From positions 123,726,001 through 123,790,000 of the forward strand of contig NC_134137.1 in NCBI RefSeq assembly GCF_033958435.1: 64,000 nt of DNA, in the 5' to 3' direction. A program made the position numbers and the translations under genes. Position 1 is the stretch's first letter; each line of letters starts with the position of its first letter. Below the pieces are notes generated by a model that searched no databases, was not told the DNA's origin, and saw only the letters and a program-made list of their open reading frames with translations. This document shows, piece after piece, positions 32,711-45,227 of this stretch. This stretch comes from Carettochelys insculpta. Taxonomy: Eukaryota; Chordata; Testudines; Carettochelyidae.

Positions 32711-34321
32711 GTGTTGTACCCGTGGAACCTTAAAAAAGTGTACCTGCTCCAAAAAAGTGACTGTGTAAAAGAAGGCATTGTCTTACTGAGCACATCTGCC
32801 CTTCTTTCACACTTGTCATATATCTTGAATGACTGACAAAAAGAGTCTGCTGGTTGGCTGTGTGACCTCTACAGTGCCAGGAGAGAATACATGAGGTTAT
32901 GTTTCCTGTTGGGCATCAGAAAAAGTACTCTTTGTGCCCTGCAGTATGTAGCACTTGAACAGTTCCATTAAGGGCAGCAGGGGTTGCCCCGGAGTCTCTG
33001 CTTAGAACCTGAAAAGGAGGAAATTGCAGAAATGTCAGTGAGCACAATTTGTCCTGTAGAAACGGTGCAGAACAAAGCTGATGGGCACACCATTTCAATC
33101 ACTATCTTTCTCTTGGCACTGGAAACTTGGCATTCTACCAGTGTACTGTCATGGTGCCTTGACAGTTTTGACAGCTGGGGCATGTAGACCATCTTGTTCA
33201 AAAGTAACAGTCTGTACCACCTCAATGCTTTCGTCTTATGTCACTGACACTGTCAGTGATCTGACTTGAGAGCTGGTGCACTAGAGAACCTTCCACCAAC
33301 TGAGAGTCCAAGTGGAACAAGAGGAAAGGACCCCACCTCGTTCACGGCCTTGGAAATCTCAGCCTTCTTAGAAAGGCTCATTTGTGACTGAGAGGATAAG
33401 CATTTGGCTCTAAAAAATATCATCAATTTGGCCTGTCATGGTACCATCTGGAGATCATTTGTAATTACTACAGTTCCATGAGGCTGCACAATCCTTCCAA
33501 CAAGCTTGAAGAGAACTGATAAGTACCATGAAATGGCATCTTTATTTATAGCAATGTGCTTAATTGGTTCAAATGCTGTAAAATTGCTTTTCTTAATATA
33601 GACTCCAGTAGTTCAGCAACAAAAGCACTGGAAATAATTAGGAGTAATCCATTAAAAGAGCTACCATTTTACATAGCCGGCAATAAGAAAAGGAGAGGCT
33701 TTGAAAGGAAGGTGGGTGTTTAGGCACCTTTTTACCAGCTTTCAGGTGTGATTTTGCACCCCAATTTATAACTGACAGTTTACTGCTGTACAATCGGAGA
33801 GAGCAATCTCATAGCTCAGGATGTGCAGGCACACAAGTAAACCAGTTCCTTCCAGCTGGAACTAGGCTATCTCTATAGCAACGTCCAAATGATAGACAGA
33901 TTTTGGAATATGCAGCGGTCTACTGTGATACAACAGAGCTTCTGGGATTTCTACCAAATGGCTGCAACCCTGAGTACAATGATACCAAATTACCAAATTA
34001 AAAAAAAAATCAGTTTCCCAATATACTTTCAATAAACTCTGCTTAAAAGATGGCATTTGGAGTCCAAGGCAATATTCTCATGCCAATAACTATTTAGGGC
34101 ACTAACCATCCAAGCGGCAGGCCACACTCTAAGCTTAACCCTGATGCATTTCTGAACTTGTCATGTGCAAAATCTCTTCTATAAGATGCTTTGCCCTTAA
34201 CTCTTCATCTTGAATCAATGGACCTCCACAGGGACACAGAGGTCTACTCGTGTGGTATCATCTGTAGAATTGGGGCCTTTCTGACCACATGATTTTGGGC
34301 TCTGCAGGATGTTTCCTATAA
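32711..34321. other. non-coding stretch
   Basis: No gene or repeat recognised, apart from a 9-10 base A-run near 34000. Confidence 0.5.
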
Positions 34322-34995
34322 GAACAAAAGAACGGCCATACTGGGTCAGACCAAAGGTCCACCTAGCCCAGTATCCTGTCTGCTGACAGTGGTCAATACC
34401 AGGTGCCCCAGAGGGAATGAACCAAACAGGTAATTATCTTGCTCCTGCCATCCATCTCCAGCTTCTGACAAACATAGGCTAGGGACCCCATTCCTTACCC
34501 ATCCTGGCTAATAGCCATCAGGGACCTAACCTCTGTGAATTTTTCTAGCCCTTTTTTTTTTAAACCCTGCTCTAGTCCTAGCCTTCACAGCCTCCTCTGG
34601 CAAGGAGTTCCACATTTTGATTCTGCACTGTGTGAAGAAGAACTTCCTTTTGTTTGTTTCAAACCTGCTGCCCATCAATTTCATTTGGTATCTTCCAGTT
34701 CTTATGGGAATAAGTAAACAACTTTTCCTTGTTCACTCTCTCCACACCACTCATAATTTTATATACTTCTATCATATCCCCCCTTAGTCTCCTCTTTTCT
34801 GAGCTGAAAAGTGCTAGAGTCTCTTTAATCTCTCCTCCCGCTTGGGACCCGTTCCAAACCCCTAACCATTTTAGTTGCCCTTTTCTGAACCTGTTTGAAT
34901 GCCAAAATCTTTTTTGAGATGCGGAGATCACATCTATATGCAGTATTCAAGATGTGGGTGTACCTTGGTTTTGTATAAGGGCAATAAGATATTCT
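34322..34995 (-). mobile_element. CR1-type LINE 3' end, minus strand
   Basis: On the minus strand it encodes a relic of the ORF2 C-terminus, with KRRLRGDMIEVYKIMSGV and EKLFTYSHKN visible around 34659-34931. It runs into a 3' end reading GGACCTTTGGTCTGACC, then CAGTATGGCCGTTC. The frame is broken after the first third. The 5' edge is approximate. KRRLRGD is a hallmark of CR1-like ORF2 tails, and the same motif occurs in the CR1 at 55112-55590. Confidence 0.8.
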
Positions 34996-35588
34996 ACATA
35001 CTATAAATATCCTATACTCAAGAAACATTCCAGGAGACTTACTAGAGAGACCAATACAACACAACTGGCATAGGGAATTATAAAATACACCTGCGGCAGC
35101 CTTGCCCAGTTCATCCACGGGTCAGGGATCTTCCCTCAGCTCAGAGGACAATGTTTTTGTCTCTCCTCTACAGAGAGGTTCCACTGAGAATGGAGGGCAG
35201 TTCTCATTTGCCCAGCAACCACAGAAATGTAGTAGCTGGGAGCTCTTTGAGACAACAGCTGCTCCTCTAGCAACTTTCAGGGACAGTCTGCCCATACCCC
35301 TTTTCCAGCCATCACTGCTGAGCTTGGGGGATAACAATGACTCCTCCAGCTTCATTTGAAAGGGCGTTTCAGTGGCTTTTGGCCACTGCAAGCAGTCCCT
35401 TGGGCAGAGCTCCAAAGAGAGAGAGCAGCAAAGAGGAGCCAGCCACAGACACAAACACCGTTATTGGGAGGAGAAGGAGCCAAAGCAGAGACGTTTCAGG
35501 GGAACTTCCTACGGTTGTGTTTGGATTCTGTCTTCTCCCTTCCATGTCCCGTCTCTCTTTCCTTTAACTGATACCCTTCTAACACCAT
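34996..35588. other. non-coding stretch
   Basis: No gene recognised. The 110-codon antisense frame has no domain. Confidence 0.5.
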
Positions 35589-35639
35589 GCACACATGCAC
35601 GCACACACACACACGTGCACACACATACACACACACACA
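35589..35639. repeat. CA-rich microsatellite
   Basis: An interrupted (CA)n tract with ACACGTGCAC interruptions. Confidence 0.85.
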
Positions 35640-35730
35640 ATTATAGAACTAACGTGCTTGCTGACATCACTATTTACTCTGCCTGTGTGATTATAGCTTT
35701 CCCCTCACCCTGTGTCTGTCTGGTCTCTTT

Positions 35731-35830
35731 TGACTATAAGCTCTCTGGAGCAGAGCCTGTCTTTATGTTCTGCATGTTCTGGTCCGTGCCCAGGGCTCCT
35801 AGGCATTATGGAAATGCAAATTAATAATGA
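35731..35830 (+). mobile_element. LINE (L2/CR1-like) 3' tail relic
   Basis: It contains GACTATAAGCTCTCTGGAGC, then GAGCCTGTCTTTATG, then CCAGGGCTCCTAGGCATTA and AATGCAAATTAATAATG. This is the common amniote LINE tail pattern and the counterpart of the minus-strand copy at 15310-15437. Confidence 0.5.
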
Positions 35831-35864
35831 ATCTATCCCCGTCACACTTCTGAGGAGAGGGGTA

Positions 35865-36030
35865 GGCATACATCACTGCCATCTTTCACATAAAGGCGCC
35901 CAAAGCACTAGGCAAAGAGGCAACCTTGCACAAGGTCACATAGAAAGTCTATGGACAGAACTCAGCTGTAAGCAGAGATCTCATGAGTTCTGATCTGGTG
36001 TTTTGACCACAGTGCTGTCCTTCCTCCACT
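35865..36030 (+). mobile_element. MIR-type SINE core relic
   Basis: CAACCTTGCACAAGGTCACA, then TGGACAGAACTCAGCTG, then GTGTTTTGACCACAGTGCTG follows the CORE-SINE/MIR consensus order (TGCCCAAGGTCAC, GGCAGAGCTGGG, CTTAACCACTATGCT). Diverged and truncated at the 5' side. No usable pol III promoter is visible. Confidence 0.55.
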
Positions 36031-36734
36031 TTCCAGATCATAAAGAAAATAAAGTAACTGTCGTGTTCCTACGTGCTAAATTCTTCTTCCCTCCAAGAAG
36101 CATTATAAGTGCAAAAAGGTGTGGAACCTTAAACTTAAATAGATCCTGGGATGCGAGAACAGAGCTGAAGTTTGTGAATGAATGTAAACCGCAATTCTTG
36201 ATTAGTTGTTATGGTAGTTTCATTAGTGGTAGCTTTTTAAATTGTATTCCTAAAGCATCTTAAAACGCAAAATTGCCTCTAGACCTATTTTTACTTCTTG
36301 CTTAGTAGGTTTGTTCAAGTTAGATGACAACCAGTAGTTGAACGAAAGTGAACTAAAAGAGAACCTTTATAATTCACAAGCGACGCTGGATAAAGTATTT
36401 TCCAACATCCATGGAGTGGCACGTAATCATCAATTTTTCAAAATATTCACATTTTGCAAACATACCTTCTCCGACTAGTCTTCTTATGTCAGGAATAAAA
36501 ATGGATGATGGAGCTATGAAAGTGTTATATATACTTTTTCCTTGAAATTTTAGTGCTTACATGCTGGTTTATTTCTCATGTTGAAAGTTCTGTAACAGAT
36601 GTGACAGAACAAGTGCGAAGAAGGAAAAGGAACTGTCAAAGTAGCTTTGATATATTTTAAATTGACTTTCTTCTCCACAGTTAACATATTTTGGAATTTT
36701 AAGCTTGTTGGGTTTTTTTGTTTGTTTGTTTTTT
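36031..36734. other. non-coding stretch
   Basis: AT-rich, no gene recognised. It ends in a T/GTTT-rich run at 36712-36736. Confidence 0.5.
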
Positions 36735-37140
36735 TAAACTGGGACTGAGAGCCAGTGAAACGGGGGAAACCATGAGGAGGGGGGAATCAGATGAAGAACT
36801 GGGGTGCAAGGTGGGGGTGGAGCTGGAACTAGCTGGACAAAAAGACTGTGACAAGGAGCCAGAGTGGGGGCTGGACACTGAAACTGGATAAGGAGATTTG
36901 GAGTTAACAATGTGGATGAGGAGAGGTGAGGAGGAAACTAGAGGCCAAATAGTGGGAGACACTGGCTAAGGAGCTGGGATTGGCTGCACGAGATGATTCT
37001 AAGAAGCCTGAGAAGCGTTGACTGGGGCTGGGCAAGTAAGGAGAATGAGGCCGTGACAAGAAGCCAAGGTTGTAAAGGAATAGGACAGGGATAGGCTGAG
37101 GGGTAGGGAGGAAGAAGCGGTCACAGGGAGTGGGAGAAGT
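36735..37140. repeat. purine-rich repeat block
   Basis: Strongly A/G-biased on the plus strand, with recurring GGAGCTGG, AACTGGGG and GAGAGG words, as in diverged short tandem units. The matching minus-strand open frames are serine/proline-rich by-products. It resembles a known amniote purine-rich repeat. The class is not assigned. Confidence 0.45.
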
Positions 37141-38437
37141 TATTGCAGAAGAATATGTTCCTACTAGAGTACACTCCTTTCCTTTTGTTGTGGACAAAGG
37201 GATCTTGGACTCCATTCCTTGCTGCTTTCCAAAGCTACAAACTCCCATCTTCTAGTCGATTTCACAAATACTGTATTTGCTAAGCATGTGTGTCATCCTC
37301 TTGTGCACCATTGCTAAAGAAGGAGAACAACTTACTAGTGCTATCAGTGACTCCTTTAGCTCTAGGGACAGAGGTCTGTGACAGTTCTAAAGATTCTGAC
37401 CATGCTGATGACCATGGAGTATATTTACACTCGTGATGCAATTTATTTTTCCAGTTTTTAAAAAGCAACAAGAAATAATTTACGCAATTGTTTGAAGTGA
37501 ACTACTAAGGCTGCAAAGTCAGGGACTTAAAAGTTAGGAAATGCCAGAATTAATGTTGCCTGGGCATCTCCAATTTAGACCCCTTGTTTCTATACATTAT
37601 GATATCATTTTACTTATGTGATCACACACTATTCTTTTTTCACATGACCCCTGCCTCATTCAGTACTAGCCAGTTGTTCTGAAAGTCAAATAGCCCATCG
37701 TAGCCCAACAAGACATGATGGGCTGCCCCAGAGTCACAGTCTGCAGAAGCCCTGGATGCTGCTGAATGAAACTGACATGATCCTGTCTGTTTTATGGCAG
37801 CTACTGGGTACACAAAAGTGAAATAAACAAAAATCATGTAAGTTTCACTCAGCTGCTGCCAGGCTTCAGGAATACTGTCCAAAATCCATCCAAAAAAGAA
37901 GTAAAATCCACAGTTCACAGGAGTTTTCAAAATGGCAAATGCTCTTGCAAACTAGAAATTCTGACTTTTGGCTAGTTTCAATCAAAAGTGCTACTGAGCA
38001 TTATTGAGGGGTTGTGATGTCACGTGGTGAGGGACAAAAGTGTTTAGTTTGCACTGAGCAGAAGACCCCTGCTTGTGAGACAGTGCTGCAAGATCTGAGA
38101 GTCCAGGAGGCTTAATTAGGAGAAAAATAATGATGCAGGCTTAAGTGACAAGTGAGGCACTCCAAAAAGTTCAACAAAGTCACCTACATCCATGCTGAAA
38201 AGATTCAGCATTAAGTTAGGCCAAAACCAACCTTGCACTGGATTGCACAAATTAGGGGAAGATTTTTAGAGTGGCCAGACAGACATGCACAGACATGGTA
38301 AAGACAGCCTTGTAAGCATGCCAACTACATGATAGGTCTCTCCACTAAGACTAGCATTTGATACCACTCATGATACTACAGAGACTGGCATTGCTCTCTG
38401 AATGTAGGCACTCTTCTTGGCCATCCTCTTTTATGAG
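37141..38437. other. non-coding stretch
   Basis: No gene recognised. Confidence 0.5.
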
Positions 38438-38440
38438 TTA

Positions 38441-38757
38441 GGCCTGATCTGCACTAGAAAAGTTTTTATATTTTTATACTGGTACAAGCAGGTTGGTTAG
38501 TGGTATGCATTGTTTGCGCCTTGGTTTTTTTTCTACGGGATTTATATACCATAATTTGGATGCAGTTATGTCAGCATAAAGGTGATTTATACCAGTATAG
38601 GGTATATTACTTCCTGAACTGGAATAAGCTATACCAGTATACGTGCTTTTAACTAGTGTAACTGCATTAACACTTGGGGGATGGGAGAGTTAGATGGTTT
38701 CTCTCCAGCTATAGTGGTATATTTAAAGCATCAACATGTTCTAGTGTAAATAAGTCC
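38441..38757. mobile_element. 317-bp Harbinger-like MITE
   Basis: The left end GGCCTGATCTGCACTAG and the inverted right end GGACTTATTTACACTAG are flanked by TTA on the left and TTG on the right (one mismatch). The interior is AT-rich with repeated TATACCAGTATA words. Confidence 0.65.
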
Positions 38758-38760
38758 TTG

Positions 38761-41289
38761 AATGAATTAGTTTTAAATACTTTTGTTCCTCAACCAATGT
38801 CTATCTTCCCAACTTGTGGGAGCCACAGTTTGGAGTTTACTGGGAGAACCTGGACCCTGACATGAATCCAGGCAATCTGAAATCCAAAATCAAAACTATC
38901 ACAGCTAAATTATTTAGGTGCATGGGATATAGGTCAGGGTCCAATCTGATCCAAAACATGGCAGACAACTGCAGAGGTAGCTGCAAATCTTCTTTCATGT
39001 CCTTTGAATACTAAATCCATTGCCTGGTTACTGCTAGGCTTTAACAGCAGCTCTGTTTTGTTATCAACTTGCTTAGAGTGAATTGTTCCCCTGAAATTGA
39101 CAGGACCATTCATGCTCATTATGAACAAGGTCACGGCCTGAAATTAATGAAGGTATCCTGATATTTAAAAAAAAAAAATACAGAGAAGCCTAAATCCTGC
39201 TAGCCTTACTCCAGCTATACGTGCTCAGAAGTCACTGAGACCACTACATACATCTGTTATACCATTCTGCTATAGCTGGAGGAACAGTTTGTCCTTAGCT
39301 CAGAAAGAGACTATTTAAATAAAGATCTTGTCAACCACATGCAGAAGAACAGACAAAATAGGATCTACTGTAAACAGAGTAAACTGAATTACACAAAGCA
39401 AGAGAATTTTGCTGGAATAAAAAGATGCCTTTCTTTTGGTTTGTGTTTGGAAAGAATTTGTTTTTAAAAATATAACTGGGAGTTAAGGACCCAGATCTGG
39501 AAAGCTCACAGTTTTCCTCCACTTTTTTCCCAAGTTAAACGTTTCATATTCTTTCCTTTGTGGTTACAACTGTTTGACAAACGAACAACTCATCTGTAAA
39601 TACTGTGGTGGTTAAATGAACAGCAACATTTTTGTAAAAGTGCATGGGAAAATTAGCTTTAAAGCTTTAGCATAATCTGACTATATTAAAAAAAATAAGA
39701 TTCATTCCATCCTACGCTCCTCCTGTTGCCCTGAAGTACTGTAGGATAAAAATTCACCCCCAAGAATCCTTTAGTAACCCTTTAGTAACCCTAGATGACT
39801 GAAAGGTGTAGTGCCAGCCTTTAGACCAAATCATTTTTTCTGTGTGGGCAAACAATTGGGTGGGATAAGTGTCCATGTGATGAGATCCCCACCACACTCT
39901 GCACATCCCCCAAACACGCACTCTTGTAGAAAACTCTGTTAATCTCCTAGGTACTGGAGAGGTCAGTGCTATGCGAAGGAAAGCTGAACCACTAATGTTT
40001 CCCTGCAAACTGCATGGCCTAGTGCTGCTTTTTTTTTCTTTCTGGCAGCACAAAACTAGTGCTACTCTGCTGCTGGGCTTCCCCTGGCTGCAGCTGACCC
40101 AGGAACCTGGAGAAGGAAAAAACCATAGGCTTGTAATGTCTTAACCTGTGGGGCTAGAGTAGGGTTCTCCCTCCTGCCCAGTCTCCAGTCCTGCTCCTGG
40201 CATGGACCCTGGACTGCACGGAGGTTTATCTGCAGGGTTGGAAGATAATAGGAACATGTGGCTGAGGACCTGCCTCTTCCTTCTGCGTGGAACAGAGGTG
40301 ATCCATATCTGTACACACCCCTATGTGCAGAGGTGTAGGAGACGATCTGAGCCCATGTACTGACTTTGCTTGTTTAGGTGCAGCCCTTTGTGTTTCTTTT
40401 CCTTTCTTTCATTAACAATAATAAAAGCAAAACAAGAGGCTCCTGGTAGGCTGAAAGAAAGGGTGTGCCAGAAGCTCGTTACATCATGGACTGCCTCATG
40501 ACTAAATACGCAATTCCTATGCTGAGGTGTATTTGTAAATACACACTTAGCTCTCAGTCCTGCTCCCTGGGAATCTTTCATGTGTCAATGAACTAGCAAT
40601 AGGAAAACACGAAATGGCTGGAGACAATGGATTACACCTCATCTGAAATCTCAGCGTGGAAAACTCCAGCCTGACGCTCCGCATTCTGCTCCATCTAAAA
40701 CCACTGTGCCGTGGCCATCTGATTGGTCCGCCTGCTGAGTCCCTGAACTGGTTGCAGATACCTAGGAAGTCCCTGTGAAATGCTTATGATTTGCTGTTGA
40801 ATCCTACTACTGTGCACGTTCAATAGCCTCTCTACTGAATGGAAACCAATGCTCTCCCCACCCATTCACAGCTCACATTAGCAATTAATGCCCCCACGAC
40901 TTCATGGCAGCCCATCTTCTGCCATCAATCCTGATGTGGAACACACCATTGATTTTTATGCGCTAGAAGAAAACCACCAAAAGGAATTACTTAATTACAA
41001 TGAATCAAGAGTGCCTGAAGCCAGGCACATTTTTTTACTCTATAAATAAAAAAACAACAACAACAAAAAATGGTGAATTTGATTCCGTCTCCCCAAGCTC
41101 TGGTCCAAAAATGTTTAATAATAACTCAGGCCCAGTGTCTCAAAGGTGAGTTGGGAGGAAATGTTAAGATAAATTAGACACATTCCCCTGAGCTAATTTA
41201 AATAAAGGGCCCCCAGTGGGATTGCTGCAGTGTTTAACATGGCCATGTTGCAGGTTCACAAAAAGGTGACATTGCTGAAGAGGGAGTGA
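38761..41289. other. non-coding stretch, about 2.5 kb
   Basis: No gene recognised. An A-run lies near 39169-39178 and CAA repeats near 41050. Confidence 0.5.
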
Positions 41290-41795
41290 TGGGGAGCTAG
41301 AGGAGGATGCAATGTGGAGGGAGTGGCTGGGGGGATGGGAAGACGACTGGCAGGATGTGCATGTACTGGGAGGGATGCCTGAGGGGATGAGGGTGGGTAT
41401 GTGGGATGTCTGTGTGAGGGTGGGTGGGTGTGTGGATGTGTGTTGGGAGGAGTACCTGTGGGGTGTGGGAGACATGTGTGTGTGTGTGTGTGTGTGTACA
41501 CTGGAACGGGTATGTGGAGGTTGCAGGGTGTGTGTGTGTGTGTGTACTGGGAGGGATGCCTGGAGGATGCAGGGGGGATGTGTGCATACTGGGAGGGGTA
41601 CCTGGGTGTGTGGGAGGCATGTGTCTGCATTGGGAGATGTACCTGGGGGTGCAGAGTGTTTGTGTGTACTGACAGGTGCCTGGGGAATGCAGGAGAAGTA
41701 TGCGTACCAGGAGGGGTACCTGGGGGGACTGTACTGAAAGGAGTATCTGGGTGGTGCAGGCAGAGTGTGTGTGTGCGTTCACTGGGAGATGGGGG
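41290..41795. repeat. GT-rich minisatellite
   Basis: Diverged tandem units of roughly 45-65 bp built on CTGGGAGGGATGCCTGG and GGTACCTGGGGG, then a TGTGTGTG run and GTACTGGGAG. A pure TG run lies at about 41475-41498. Unit length varies because the TG tract length varies. The 289-codon and 161-codon minus-strand frames (His/Pro/Thr-rich repeats such as HTPRYPSQY) and the plus-strand Cys/Val-rich frames are translations of this repeat, not genes. Confidence 0.8.
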
Positions 41796-43149
41796 AAAGG
41801 GTATCTGCAGCCTCATTCTTGAGATGGGGGGGCAATGATGCTCCCTGTCATGGTAGCCAAGTGGCTGCCTCAAACCTAGGTCACAGTGACAGCCATCAGT
41901 CAGACCTTCCCCCACCTCCTGGAGGATCTCTCCTCTTCCCCCTGCAGCCCACCCCTCTCCTCCTTTACCCCTGCGGCCCTGCCTCCGAAACAGGCTAGAA
42001 GTAAGAGTTGGACTGTGGTAATAACAGCCAAGGCATGCCAGGCTGCTGTGGGGAGTCCTAGATCCTCTACCTGCTCTGAGAAGGGTCCGGGATGCCCAAG
42101 AGCAGCCCCTGCTCCATGTCCCCACCCCCTTTCAAAGGCAAATGGAGAGTCCAGAATGCCCCAGTACATTGAGCACAGATACGACAGCAATAAGCATGAC
42201 AGAAGAGCCTCTGTGTAACATCACACTCTGTTGAGTTTGGCAATACATGCCACGCTGTGTTTCCCTATTTAACTCAGACAAAATGCTGAGGATTCAATTC
42301 TAACAGCATGGTTACAACTGACTGGAGGGCAGATAGCAGCCTCTGCCCCAGGCAGCACTCAGTTTGCCAAAGGTGGAAGATTTTCACTTCTGTCAGTTAC
42401 CTGTATTTGAGATGGGAGGCCCCAAAGATGGGCCTGGCTTAGTGAGTTGTGACACTGGGAGCAGTAGGTTTAAGCATAACTGTGGAAAAGAGTCCAATGA
42501 ACTGTCAGAAATTTTAAAAGACCAACAAACGATTAAAGGACTTGAGGGATCCATTGATAAAGAAGATTTAAAGACCTAAACATGCTTGCCTTGGTTTTTC
42601 TATGGACTCAGAGAGGTAGAATGCCTCCACAGAAGCATGTGAAGGGTATAAATTCTAGGGCGTGAGAGGAATTGTTTAAGGTGATGTGGGGGGGATAAGT
42701 AGTAGAAAAGGAGTTAAAACTGATCAAAAGAAAATTTAGACTGAACCATAAAAAAGTGTTCCTGCAACATTGATTCATAATAGGGCATTTAATATTCTAC
42801 TAAAGGAATTCATGGAAGCCCCATTTCTTGAGTCACTTTCAGCTAGAGTAGTCAAATCCTCCATCTGGAAAAGAAGATGGACATGATGTCTAAATGGCTG
42901 ACTCGTGGGATAAACCTGCACCTTTTAAGAGGCGCTACTACACTGGTAGGAGAGGACAGAGGTTTCAGGAGACATTACCCATTTGAGTCATTATGCTTCT
43001 GCAGAGATGTGCTGCCCAAACCTTACAGTGGGCTCTCTCCAAAATGTATCATCTCACTCACTGATGTGTGTGACATTCCATGGGTAAAATGCACTTCCTT
43101 TTTCACCCCTTCAGGCTGTAGTCTGGTGACTTTTTAGTCCGTCAGCCTG
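41796..43149. other. non-coding stretch
   Basis: GC-rich to about 42150, then AT-rich. No exon or transposon was identified. Confidence 0.45.
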
Positions 43150-44085
43150 CCCCTTCACAGGATCTCACAAAGGCTCTTCTTGCTGGCTTCCCAACATGGG
43201 AACTGTTCCTCATGGTGACAAGTAAATCATTCCCTAGCCAAAGGCTAGGGAATGGCTGTTACAGGATGGCACTGGGCCACTTGTGATGGTGGGCCTAGTT
43301 ATCTCCTTTGGTTCCCATGATGGGTAGATCTCCCTTAGTTGTGGGAAGGTCTGGAAGCAGGTCTGTCCACCGTGAGGCTCTGCACCATTACCAACTCTCC
43401 TTGTCCATCGCTGACAGGTGTATAAACACTTCATGAGTACGGTAAAGGTCAAGAAACAGCTGTGGGCTGAGGAAGCCCTGCCCCTACAACCTTCAGCATA
43501 TCCTTCTACCACTTTCACTGGCCCCCAATGTTCCTCTATCCTGCCTCCAATTCAGAAAACAAAAGCTGTTTCGGGAGATACTGGTCAGACATCCGAACCA
43601 CGTGACCAGTCCCACAAAGTTGTTGATGAATGATAATGGCTTCAATGATGGTCATATTTGACTCTTCCAGGACTCTAGTGTTTGAACTCCCATTTTCCCA
43701 AGAGATATTTAGGTTTCTCCTAAGGCAGCATTGATTATGTTGTTCAAGTGCCTTGAAATGATGCTTGTATGTTGTTCAGGTTTCACATGCATACAGTAGC
43801 GTTGGAACAACCACCACACAGTATACAAGGAGCTTTGTTTTGGGATAGATGTCCTGGTTCTCAAAGACCCTTTGTCTCAGGTGGGTGGAAGCAGAGCTTG
43901 CATGGCTCAGACAATGCTGGATTTCTGCGTCAATGTCAATTTTAGCAGAAAGATGACTTCCAAGGTATAAGAAGTGCTCCACATTTTCCAGCAGTTCTCC
44001 ATTGACTCCTTTGACACATGCTACATGACTGACCAATTTGGACACACACATGGCTCCCACACCATCTGTCTGCTGCAGAAGTCAA
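43150..44085 (-). pseudogene. non-LTR reverse transcriptase relic, second family
   Basis: An open stretch (44060 down to 43776) carries ENVEHFLYLGSHLSAKIDID, then EIQHCLSHASSASTHLRQRV, then TKLLVYCVVVVPTLLYACET. These are conserved blocks C-terminal to the catalytic palm of LINE-type reverse transcriptases. Beyond a stop it continues with CCLRRNLNISWENGSSNT, then IIHQQLCGTGHVVRMSD, then LPKQLLFSELEAG. Later parts down to about 43150 are full of stops. The sequence differs clearly from the relic at 8722-9344 (VEHFLYLGSHLSAKID against a VEKFTHF-type block), so two retrotransposon families are present. Dead and 5'-truncated. The lower boundary is uncertain. Confidence 0.75.
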
Positions 44086-44129
44086 GCCCACCTACGTATT
44101 GGTCACTGTTTTAGCAATGGGTCAATACG

Positions 44130-44170
44130 GTTTGTTTGTTTGTTTGTTTGTTCGTTTGTTTGTTTGTTTT
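44130..44170. repeat. GTTT microsatellite
   Basis: About ten tandem GTTT units with one C interruption. Confidence 0.9.
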
Positions 44171-44914
44171 AAAGTGGTCTTTTTGAGGGATAGCACTGGA
44201 GACTTTCCTTTATAGAGGTAGTTTTGAATGGCAGCAGATGCTCTCTGTCCTGCTGCCTACAGACGTTGTCTTTAACGTGAGACTCACGCAAACACCTTCC
44301 AGTCTTCTCTGGCTCACCTGTTTGCTTCCTGAATATTGGCAAGGGCTTTTAAAAGGAGGGAAAACACAGTCACTGCTCCTCTAAATGTTCTTCTGTCAAA
44401 CGCCTCCTCTCCTCCTTCCCCACATGACTATCAGCACTCCACCCCCATGCTGTGCTTGCTTCTGTACCAACACCTGCCGTTTCCCCTACATGAGGATGTA
44501 CTGTCATGGCAAAGAATAAACAGTGTAGGATGTGAGATGCTGCAGTCTGAACACTATGGGTTAAACACCTAATTAATAATAACCCCGCTCCCTCCCCGGC
44601 AGTTAATCAGCCCACATGGAGCAGAATGGAGATTTCATTTTTCTCTGTCAAGCTGGAGTTTCTATGGGCTTTGAAACTCCACCTTCAGTGCTGACATGCA
44701 CGTTCATAATGTTCTTTTCCCTTAGAAGTCAAGCACATTTATCAACCCTGTGACTTGCATTTTAAGTTCAAAACTTGAATATATTAAGGAAACCAATGGA
44801 TTCCATGGAATTTCTAGATAGACCAGAGGCAGATCATACCCTATTAGCTTGAATAGGATTGCATATTTATAGGTAAGGGCAGAATTTAGTATATACTGAA
44901 TAATAATTTGTTAC
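44171..44914. other. non-coding stretch
   Basis: No gene recognised. Confidence 0.5.
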
Positions 44915-44917
44915 TTA

Positions 44918-45224
44918 GGCTATGTCTACACAGCGGGCACTATTTTGGCATATATCCCGAAACAGCTGCCCACGTCTAAGAAATGCACCTGTTGTCTCGA
45001 AACAGTTGTTGAGATAACAGGCACACTGTTCCAGCACCCCTGGGTTCCTCCTTGCAGTACAGGGGTGCCTCAAAATACAGCTCTATTTTGGCATGTTGCG
45101 CCATTTAGACAGCATCACATGCTGAAAAAGCCTATTTTGAAAGTGAATTGAAATAAGCTATGCAACTTGCGTAGCACAAATTGCATAGCTTATTTTAAGG
45201 TTAGGCTGTCATGTAGACATAGCC
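44918..45224. mobile_element. 307-bp Harbinger-like MITE with TTA duplication
   Basis: Perfect 13-bp terminal inverted repeats GGCTATGTCTACA, flanked by TTA on both sides (44915-44917 and 45225-45227). The interior has TATTTTGGCATAT and AATAAGCTATGCAAC with an internal inverted copy around GCATAGCTTATTTTAA. Among the best preserved MITEs of this window. Confidence 0.85.
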
Positions 45225-45227
45225 TTA

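Noticed and set aside
41340..41790. CRISPR-like array
   Set aside because: The units are diverged and contiguous with no unique spacers, and the genome is clearly vertebrate.
41256..42125. 289-codon minus-strand open frame with His/Pro/Thr repeats
   Set aside because: A direct translation of the GT-rich minisatellite. The other frames of the same stretch are equally open.
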